Below are positions 7,135-12,004 of a stretch of DNA of 12,004 bases, one piece after another. The position numbers and the translations under genes were made by a program. This DNA is from an uncultured Elusimicrobia bacterium (GTDB lineage Bacteria > Elusimicrobiota > Elusimicrobia > Elusimicrobiales > Elusimicrobiaceae): positions 1 through 12,004 of the forward strand of contig CAMUXX010000013.1 in assembly GCA_947164805.1 (NCBI GenBank). Reading direction: 5' to 3'. The notes under the pieces were generated by a model, which saw only the letters and a list, made by a program, of their open reading frames with translations, was not told the DNA's origin and did no database searches. How positions within the stretch are numbered: position 1 is the first letter of the stretch; the number at the start of each line of letters is the position of its first letter.

Positions 7135-8616
7135 TTATGATAAGTTTGCAATTATTTTTTTAGCTTCGGCAATTAAGATATCCGGAAGTTTCGGATCTTT
7201 TGCTTCGGCGTAAATTCTTATCAAATTCTCTGTCCCTGAAGGCCTCAAAGCAAGCCACGCACCATTTTTTAAGATAAATTTAAAACCGTCGCTTTGGTCA
7301 ATACGCCAAACAGACATTTTGTTTATTGACAGAGGCGGCCTTAGATTTAACTTCTCCATAATCTGCATTATTTCAACCGCTTTTTTGGGGATACTTACTT
7401 TTTTATCGTAAGAGGGCTTATAATTTTTATAGAAATCTTTAAAAATCTGCTTCAAATTTTTACCGCTCATGGCAAGCATCTCAAGCACAAGCATACAAGC
7501 CAAAATACCGTCTTTATCAGGAGTATTACCTGATAATGCTATCCCGCCGGATTCCTCCGCACCGAAGATATATTGCCCGCTTATCATAAGTTCATTGATA
7601 TACTTAAAACCGACGGGTGTTTCCCTAACAGTCATGCCGTGGCGTTTGGCGACTTCGTCAATCAAATTTGTAGTTATCAAACTGCGGCAAACGCGCCCGT
7701 TTTGTTTGCGTTGCGTGATTACATGTTCAAGCAAGACAGGGGCAATGTGGTTAGGCGAAATCCACTCCCCGTCAGGCCCGATTATACCGAATTTATCACA
7801 ATCACTGTTACATGCAATACCGAGATGTAATTTTTTACTCACAACCAATTTACTTAAATCCTTTAATGATACAGGCCCCGCATTAGGAACAGTTCCGCCA
7901 AATAAAACATCACGGCCTTCATTTATACCATATATTTCCACGCCGCCGCATTTTGTTAAAAATTCACGGAAATAATTATCAGCAGCACCGAAGAGAGGAT
8001 CTATACCTATCTTCAATTTAGCCTTTTTAATAGCTTTAACATTAATAAAAGACATCAGATGCTTTAGGTATTCATCCCTAAAATTTTGTTCCGTCACTGC
8101 GGCATTTTTGTAACCGAACTCAGTGATAGAACGGGTTACCATATTAACAGGCGGGGTTTTAGCCTCAATATCGGCAACAACTTCATTATTAGCAATACCA
8201 CCGTAATATGAAATCCATTTAAGACCGTTTTGGAAATATTCACCTTCACTGGCAGTAATAACAACAGCACCTACCGCACCTTCATTTAAGACGGCCCATT
8301 CTGCAACCGGTGTCGGTAGAGGATATTTAGCACGGCGTACTGTTATACCTTTTGTTGTTAAAACATCACATACTACATCAGCAAGATTTTGGGACATAAA
8401 ACGGGTATCCCCCCCAACCAAAACAAGAGGGCGTTTAAATTTTAAACCTTTTTCTGCTAAATATTTTCTATATCCTTCACCTTCAAAACCATAATAAGGA
8501 TCCGTAAAAACATGTTCAGCAATAGCACAAGCTAAACGGTAAATATTGTGGGCAGTTACAATTTCACCCAAAGTGCCGCGGAATCCGGCTGTAGAAAACT
8601 TTAAATCTGTTGCCAT
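7135..8616 (-). CDS. Phosphohexomutase (phosphoglucomutase/phosphomannomutase family) with altered active-site loops
   Basis: A 493-residue alpha-D-phosphohexomutase family member, expected to interconvert hexose 1- and 6-phosphates. The fold landmarks are present: STAGFRG at 8-14, the sugar-binding loop GAEESGG at 352-358, and the phosphate loop RPSGTEN at 458-464. Two catalytic elements deviate. The phosphoserine loop is TASEGEYFQNGLK (121-133) where the family has TASHNPxxxNGxK; Ser123, the NG pair and Lys are kept. The metal loop is NSDCDK (270-275) where DxDxDR is usual, so one Asp ligand is Asn and the Arg is Lys. The rest is well conserved and intact, so this looks like a functional divergent subfamily rather than a decaying gene. 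It heads the eno run; the ATG has AGAGG 6 nt upstream. Glucose or mannose specificity cannot be read. Confidence 0.87.
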   Translation of the reverse strand: MATDLKFSTAGFRGTLGEIVTAHNIYRLACAIAEHVFTDPYYGFEGEGYRKYLAEKGLKFKRPLVLVGGDTRFMSQNLADVVCDVLTTKGITVRRAKYPLPTPVAEWAVLNEGAVGAVVITASEGEYFQNGLKWISYYGGIANNEVVADIEAKTPPVNMVTRSITEFGYKNAAVTEQNFRDEYLKHLMSFINVKAIKKAKLKIGIDPLFGAADNYFREFLTKCGGVEIYGINEGRDVLFGGTVPNAGPVSLKDLSKLVVSKKLHLGIACNSDCDKFGIIGPDGEWISPNHIAPVLLEHVITQRKQNGRVCRSLITTNLIDEVAKRHGMTVRETPVGFKYINELMISGQYIFGAEESGGIALSGNTPDKDGILACMLVLEMLAMSGKNLKQIFKDFYKNYKPSYDKKVSIPKKAVEIMQIMEKLNLRPPLSINKMSVWRIDQSDGFKFILKNGAWLALRPSGTENLIRIYAEAKDPKLPDILIAEAKKIIANLS

Positions 8617-8648
8617 AATAGACCTCTAAATTGTAAATTATCCTCTAG

Positions 8649-8677
8649 AGTATATTAAATTAAACGCAAAATTGCAA
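8649..8677 (-). promoter_or_regulatory. Sigma70-type promoter of the phosphohexomutase-eno-lgt operon
   Basis: On the minus strand TTGCAA (8677-8672) and TATACT (8654-8649) are separated by exactly 17 bp, predicting a start near 8642 and a leader of about 26 nt to the ATG at 8616. It sits wholly within the gap after the flavin reductase gene. Nothing comparable lies between the six downstream genes, so it may drive them all. Confidence 0.68.
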
Positions 8678-8682
8678 TAGTT

Positions 8683-9225
8683 TTATTCTACTAAACGAGT
8701 GTTTACGATTTCGGCTACATACATTGTATGGGTATCGCCATTCTGATACCAGGTATCATTAACAATAGCATCTAATTCGGAAAGTTTTATTTCGGTCTGA
8801 TACAGCACCATACATTCATAATGTAAACCGGGAATATTAAGGCAAGGTGTATTAATTTTCTCGCTATCAAGTAATTTTAATTTCTGTGTATCAAATTTAT
8901 TTTCATTTTTACCGGAAACAGTTCCGCAATGGGCAAGCTCTTTTTGTTTATCACAATTTAACGGCACGGAAACTGTAAATTCTTTTGAACCGTCAAGTAA
9001 AGTTTTTGTGTAGCGGCTTTTACGAACTAAGACAGTCATAACAGGTTTACGCCAAATTATGCCGATTTGCCCCCAACCTATCGTCATAACATTATTTTCC
9101 CCACCGTATTGTGTCGTTAAAAAAGCGCCTTTATTTAACTGTGCTAAAAAATCTGAAATTTTATAGTCATATGCTACGTTTTTTATAATATTTTTTTTAT
9201 TTTCCTTTTTAGCTTTTTCCATCAT
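8683..9225 (-). CDS. Flavin reductase-like (FMN-binding split-barrel) protein
   Basis: A 180-residue protein resembling the flavin reductase-like/flavoredoxin family, which binds FMN in a split beta-barrel and passes electrons from NAD(P)H or other donors. Family-like features are the N-terminal segment KGAFLTTQ with NVMTIGWGQIGIIWRKP (a 'new activity, native substrate' strand pair), VRKSRYTKTLL, EFTVSVP, and the AHCGTVSG loop near the middle. I start it at the ATG at 9225 because GGGGGG lies 6 nt upstream. An in-frame TTG at 9246 would put that ribosome-binding site inside the gene. The adjacent ATG at 9222 is possible too. It has its own promoter, no visible terminator, and no partner oxidoreductase gene beside it, so the physiological electron donor and acceptor are unknown. 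Confidence 0.84.
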   Translation of the reverse strand: MMEKAKKENKKNIIKNVAYDYKISDFLAQLNKGAFLTTQYGGENNVMTIGWGQIGIIWRKPVMTVLVRKSRYTKTLLDGSKEFTVSVPLNCDKQKELAHCGTVSGKNENKFDTQKLKLLDSEKINTPCLNIPGLHYECMVLYQTEIKLSELDAIVNDTWYQNGDTHTMYVAEIVNTRLVE

Positions 9226-9231
9226 AATTAT

Positions 9232-9237
9232 CCCCCC
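9232..9237 (-). promoter_or_regulatory. Ribosome-binding site that fixes the flavin reductase start
   Basis: A run of six G residues ends 6 nt before the tandem ATGATG (9225-9220). This spacing favours the ATG start over the upstream TTG at 9246, which has no purine tract at the right distance. Confidence 0.7.
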
Positions 9238-9260
9238 TAACTTCAATTTCTTAGATAATT

Positions 9261-9289
9261 ATTTTACATTATTTAAAGAAAATAGGCAA
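9261..9289 (-). promoter_or_regulatory. Sigma70-type promoter of the flavin reductase gene
   Basis: On the minus strand TTGCCT (9289-9284) and TAAAAT (9266-9261) are separated by exactly 17 bp. The predicted start is near 9254, giving a leader of about 29 nt to the ATG at 9225. It lies in the 76-bp gap after mgsA, in which I see no GC-rich terminator stem. Confidence 0.6.
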
Positions 9290-9301
9290 AATGATGATTT
9301 T

Positions 9302-9760
9302 TTACTTATTGAATCTATTTAAATAATCACTATAATCAGGCAAAATTTTAGTATATTTCTGATCAAATAGTTCTGAAGAAATCAAAAAATCAGCCGTGGC
9401 TCTATTGCATGCTACAGGAATATTCCAAACTGCCGCTAAACGTAAAAGAGCTTTAATATCGGGATCATGTGGTAATTGGTTTAAAGGATCCCAAAAGAAA
9501 ATAAGCAAGTGCATATGCCCTTGCGAAATCGCTGCACCGATTTGTTGGTCCCCACCAAAAGGGCCACTGTTAAAACAAGTTACTTTTTGCCCTAAAGCTT
9601 TTTGTATTAAACTGCCTGTAGTACCGGTTGCAAATAAATTATGCTTTTTTAAAGAGCCGGCATTAAATAACGCCCACTCCAGCAAGTCTTTCTTTTTATT
9701 ATCGTGCGCGACAAGCGCGATATTCTTTTTTTGGGGTAATGTAAGTAAATCTTCTGCCAT
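9302..9760 (-). CDS. mgsA: Methylglyoxal synthase
   Basis: MgsA eliminates phosphate from dihydroxyacetone phosphate to give methylglyoxal, a bypass of lower glycolysis used when phosphate is short or sugar phosphates accumulate. The 152-residue protein has the same length as the E. coli enzyme and lines up with it without gaps as far as I can recall that sequence. His19 is in ALVAHD, then ATGTTGSLI at 44-52, the catalytic Asp71 in [14 protein letters not shown] at 88-93, His98 in [20 protein letters not shown], and the C-terminal PDY. The ATG has AGG 7 nt upstream. A strong terminator hairpin of the preceding gene ends only 15 nt before the start, so its promoter must overlap that hairpin or it relies on read-through. 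Confidence 0.97.
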   Translation of the reverse strand: MAEDLLTLPQKKNIALVAHDNKKKDLLEWALFNAGSLKKHNLFATGTTGSLIQKALGQKVTCFNSGPFGGDQQIGAAISQGHMHLLIFFWDPLNQLPHDPDIKALLRLAAVWNIPVACNRATADFLISSELFDQKYTKILPDYSDYLNRFNK

Positions 9761-9775
9761 AAATTAACCTATAAA

Positions 9776-9808
9776 AATCCCCTGCAGGCATAAAACCGGC
9801 AGGGGATT
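9776..9808 (-). terminator. Strong intrinsic terminator after the SWIB gene
   Basis: On the minus strand AATCCCCTGC and GCAGGGGATT form a perfect 10-bp stem. Past one mismatch there are two further GG/CC pairs, leaving a 7-base loop, and the stem is followed by a T-rich run (ATTTTTAT). It begins 9 bases after the SWIB stop. It is the clearest terminator in the window. Confidence 0.88.
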
Positions 9809-9811
9809 ATA
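9806..9811 (-). promoter_or_regulatory. Candidate -10 element for mgsA overlapping the terminator
   Basis: A perfect TATAAT reads on the minus strand at 9811-9806, overlapping the first bases of the terminator stem. A transcript starting about 7 bases on would begin inside the 5' arm and escape the hairpin. I find no good -35 at 16-18 bp, so this is weakly supported. Confidence 0.25.
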
Positions 9812-9817
9812 AACAAT

Positions 9818-10069
9818 TTATTTAAGATGTGAGCTGACAATTTTTGTCATTTCAAACATATTAACTTGATTTTTGCCGAAAATTGCCTTTAAAGTATCAT
9901 CAGCATTAATCATGCGTTTATTGTTTGAATCTTGTAAATTGTTTGACTTAATATAAGCCCAAAGTTTTTTTACGACTTCGGTTCTCGGTAACGGATTTGA
10001 ACCAACTACCTTTGCTAGTTCAGCGCTCGGTGTGAGCGGTTTCATAAATGTTGCATTGTCTGTGGCCAT
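9818..10069 (-). CDS. Small SWIB/MDM2-domain protein
   Basis: An 83-residue protein consisting of little more than one SWIB (SWI complex BAF60b) domain. The domain starts at MKPLTPSAELAKVVG (9-23), continues with PLPRTEVVKKLWAYIKSNNLQD, where the W and YI core is typical, and ends with LKAIFGKNQVNMFEMTKIVSSHL. Such domains are best known from eukaryotic chromatin remodellers and MDM2; free-standing bacterial copies are known in chlamydiae and a few other phyla. The role in bacteria is not settled; nucleoid or DNA-topology functions have been proposed. The ATG has AAGGAG 7 nt upstream. It follows pckA by 41 bp on the same strand and ends at a strong terminator, so it may share the pckA transcript. 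Confidence 0.9.
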   Translation of the reverse strand: MATDNATFMKPLTPSAELAKVVGSNPLPRTEVVKKLWAYIKSNNLQDSNNKRMINADDTLKAIFGKNQVNMFEMTKIVSSHLK

Positions 10070-10110
10070 AAGGATTCTCCTTTCGCTTTAGTTTCTTATA
10101 TTGTACTATA

Positions 10111-11733
10111 TTATTTAACAAGTTCTGCAAGTTTTGGTGCAGCACTTAAAATTTCTTGAGAGCAACCGTCTTTAAACTTTTCAAAGTTCTTTACGAAAGC
10201 TGCTGCAAGTTCCTGGTATTTTTTATAATACTCATCCTTATTTGGCCAGATATTTGCCGGTTGTAAAATTTCTGACGGAACACCTTCGCATTCACAAGGA
10301 ATTTCAAAACCGAACACTGCATCTTTTACAAAATTAACTTTTGCGAGTTTACCATCTAAGGCAGCATTTAAAAGCGCACGAGTATATTTAATACTTATGC
10401 GTTTTCCTATACCATAAGGGCCCCCTACCAAACCTGTGTTAACAAGCCAGCAGTTTGCGTTATATTTTTCAATTTTTTGCTTTAAAAGTTCGGCATATTT
10501 AGAAGGATGTAAAGCCATAAAAGGCCCTCCAAAACAAGTGCTGAAGGTTGTCTGCGGTTCTTTTACGCCCTTTTCCGTTCCTGCCACTTTGGCGGTATAG
10601 CCGCTGATAAAGTGGTACATTGCCTGTTCTTTTGAAAGTTTTGAAATCGGCGGTAAAACGCCGAAAGCATCATAAGTTAAGAATATAATATTCTTTGGGT
10701 GAGGTCCGCGTTCTGAAGGAACTGCGTTGTCAATAAAAGTAAGAGGGTAAGAAGCGCGGGTATTTTCTGTTAAAGAGGCACTGTCAAGATCCAAAACGCG
10801 GGTGTTTTCATCAAACACAACGTTTTCCAAGATAGTACCGAAACGGTGCGTTGTTGCATAAATTTGCGGTTCTGCTTCTGCTGAAAGTTTGATAACTTTT
10901 GCATAGCAGCCGCCTTCGAAATTGAATACACCATCATTATCCCAACCATGTTCATCATCGCCGATAAGACCGCGGTTTACATCAGCGGATAATGTGGTCT
11001 TACCTGTACCGGAAAGACCAAAGAACAACGCACTGTCATTATTTTTACCGACATTAGCGGAACAGTGCATTGTCATAATACCTCTTTGTGGGAGCATGTA
11101 ATTCATCACTGTAAAAATTGCTTTTTTACTTTCACCTGCATAAGCGGTACCGGCAATTAAAACAATTTTCTTATTAAAGTTAATTAAGATTGCGGTTTCA
11201 CTTTCCGTACCGTCGGTTGCCGGATCTGCTTTTAAATTAGGTAAAAATACGACAGTAAATTGCGGAATAATATTTTGCCTTTCTTCCGGTTTAGGTTGAA
11301 TAAACATATTGCGGGCAAAGATATTATGCCATGCATATTCTGAAATTACGCGAATAGGCATCCTTGAAGCTTCTGCCGAACCGACATAAGCATCACGCAC
11401 AAAAAGATCAATATTTTCCATATATTTTTTGGCTTTTTCAAAAAGAATATCAAAATATTTTTCTTCTATCGGCTTATTGCTTTTATTCCACCAAATTTTA
11501 TCTGCCACTTCAGGTGTTTTGACAAAAAATCTATCATTGGGTGCACGGCCTGTTAATTTGCCCGTTTCCGTACAAAACGCACCGCCACAAGTTATATTGC
11601 CTTCACCTTTTGCGAGGGCCATTTCATATAACTCTTCGGTATTTAAATTCCAATAAACTGTTTTATTGGTTTTTATGCCAATATTATCTAAACCATATTT
11701 ACTGGCATAAGCATTAGCATTAATCTTTTTCAT
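10111..11733 (-). CDS. pckA: Phosphoenolpyruvate carboxykinase (ATP)
   Basis: This 540-residue ATP-type PEPCK interconverts oxaloacetate plus ATP with PEP, CO2 and ADP. In anaerobic fermenters it often runs toward oxaloacetate. Motifs, numbered from the chosen start: TGRAPNDRF at 61-69 with the substrate Arg63, YAGESKK at 198-204 (Tyr198 and Lys204 near the metal and substrate), P-loop GLSGTGKTT at 239-247, the metal-binding GDDEHGW at 258-264, and NTGLVGGPYGIGKRIS at 432-447. Length matches the family. I take the ATG at 11733, with AAGGA upstream, rather than the in-frame TTG at 11742, which overlaps the preceding gene. The aminotransferase stop is 2 bp away, so the two genes are almost certainly co-transcribed and the promoter lies outside the window. 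Confidence 0.98.
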   Translation of the reverse strand: MKKINANAYASKYGLDNIGIKTNKTVYWNLNTEELYEMALAKGEGNITCGGAFCTETGKLTGRAPNDRFFVKTPEVADKIWWNKSNKPIEEKYFDILFEKAKKYMENIDLFVRDAYVGSAEASRMPIRVISEYAWHNIFARNMFIQPKPEERQNIIPQFTVVFLPNLKADPATDGTESETAILINFNKKIVLIAGTAYAGESKKAIFTVMNYMLPQRGIMTMHCSANVGKNNDSALFFGLSGTGKTTLSADVNRGLIGDDEHGWDNDGVFNFEGGCYAKVIKLSAEAEPQIYATTHRFGTILENVVFDENTRVLDLDSASLTENTRASYPLTFIDNAVPSERGPHPKNIIFLTYDAFGVLPPISKLSKEQAMYHFISGYTAKVAGTEKGVKEPQTTFSTCFGGPFMALHPSKYAELLKQKIEKYNANCWLVNTGLVGGPYGIGKRISIKYTRALLNAALDGKLAKVNFVKDAVFGFEIPCECEGVPSEILQPANIWPNKDEYYKKYQELAAAFVKNFEKFKDGCSQEILSAAPKLAELVK

Positions 11734-11735
11734 AC

Positions 11736-12004
11736 TTACCAATCCTTTTTAACTAATTTATCACCAATCCGTATGGGATCAGTTGCATTTTTATCTAAAG
11801 CCCAGATTAAGCGCCTTAAACCTTCACGAATATTTTCTTCGCTGGCGCAATAACTTATGCGGACATAACCGTCCACCCCAAAGTTTGCACCCGGTACTAC
11901 AGATAACAAAACTTTATCAAGCAAAAATTCGGCAAAAGCCATTGAACTTTTATTGTATTTTGAAATATTTACAAAGGAATAAAATGTCCCCTGCGGAGTA
12001 AAAA
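11736..12004 (-). CDS. Class I/II aminotransferase, C-terminal end (5' partial)
   Basis: The last 88 residues of a PLP-dependent fold-type I aminotransferase, probably of the aspartate aminotransferase group. The reading frame is open to the window edge and starts TPQGTFYSFVNISKY, matching the 'P.G.FY.F' segment of the family's C-terminal domain. It continues with FLLDKVLLSVVPGANFGVDGYVRISYC, equivalent to the conserved PG..FG..G..R(I/L)S..., in which the Arg (in YVRISYC) binds the substrate alpha-carboxylate. ENIREGLRRL is the usual closing helix. The catalytic lysine lies upstream of the window. Specificity is inferred: the 2-bp spacing to pckA favours one that makes or uses oxaloacetate (aspartate), but alanine or broader activity is possible. 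Confidence 0.9.
   Translation of the reverse strand, partial: FTPQGTFYSFVNISKYNKSSMAFAEFLLDKVLLSVVPGANFGVDGYVRISYCASEENIREGLRRLIWALDKNATDPIRIGDKLVKKDW
11743..11747 (-). promoter_or_regulatory. Ribosome-binding site that fixes the pckA start
   Basis: AAGGA lies 9 nt before the ATG at 11733 and sits inside the final codons (KKDW) of the aminotransferase gene. An upstream TTG at 11742 starts immediately after this site and is too close to use it. Confidence 0.65.

Noticed and set aside
7135..8616. The mutase as a phosphoglycerate mutase because it precedes enolase
   Set aside because: EESGG, RPSGTE and the loop layout place it in the phosphohexomutase family, not in either phosphoglycerate mutase family.
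10098..10111. Near-palindrome ATATTGTACTATAT between pckA and the SWIB gene as an operator
   Set aside because: It has two mismatched positions, is short and AT-rich, and such sequences are frequent by chance here; no regulator is linked.
11734..11742. TTG start of pckA giving three extra residues
   Set aside because: It overlaps the aminotransferase gene and abuts the ribosome-binding site; the ATG at 11733 has better spacing and a family-like N-terminus.
1..12004. CRISPR array, tRNA, transposon or prophage
   Set aside because: No spaced direct repeats, cloverleaf, transposase or phage genes were seen on either strand.

Overview
The window reads as part of an AT-rich (roughly mid-30s % GC by eye) bacterial chromosome, probably a draft or metagenome contig. 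It starts with 44 bases of exact Illumina library adapter, so the true left end is at base 45. The gene set is core metabolism and envelope biology of a fermentative diderm-type bacterium: enolase, ATP-dependent PEP carboxykinase, methylglyoxal synthase, Lgt, a FtsB/DivIC-type divisome protein, and a small bacterial SWIB-domain protein. The style (low GC, short intergenic gaps, SWIB protein, gut-like central metabolism) would suit an uncultured host-associated lineage such as Elusimicrobiota. That placement is a guess from gene character, not a demonstrated assignment.

Left part (45-3235, plus strand): the C-terminal ATP-binding end of a sensor histidine kinase overlaps a 158-residue helical protein of unknown function, which overlaps an AI-2E-family membrane protein. 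These three look co-transcribed. A weak hairpin and a sigma70-like promoter follow, then a separate gene for a secreted HExxH metalloprotease-like protein. Just after it (about 3238-3279) lies a decayed C-terminal tail of a second AI-2E-family gene.

Middle (3297-8677, minus strand): a good promoter (TTGCAA-17-TATACT) precedes a six-gene run: phosphohexomutase, enolase, FtsB/DivIC-like protein, MBL-fold (glyoxalase II-like) hydrolase, Lgt and an RluA-family pseudouridine synthase. From enolase onward every junction overlaps by 1 to 4 bp. The phosphohexomutase has unusual substitutions in two active-site loops.

Right part (8683-12004, minus strand): a flavin reductase-like protein with its own promoter, methylglyoxal synthase, a SWIB-domain protein ending in a strong intrinsic terminator, ATP-type PEP carboxykinase, and the C-terminal end of a class I/II aminotransferase whose stop lies 2 bp before pckA. 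The last pair could link aspartate, oxaloacetate and PEP.

I see no phage, transposon, CRISPR, tRNA or rRNA signal, and no gene-free stretch over 300 bases. The points most worth a second look are the AI-2E remnant beside the metalloprotease, the altered active-site loops of the phosphohexomutase, the terminator jammed against mgsA, the uncharacterised protein coupled to the kinase, and the adapter at the contig end.
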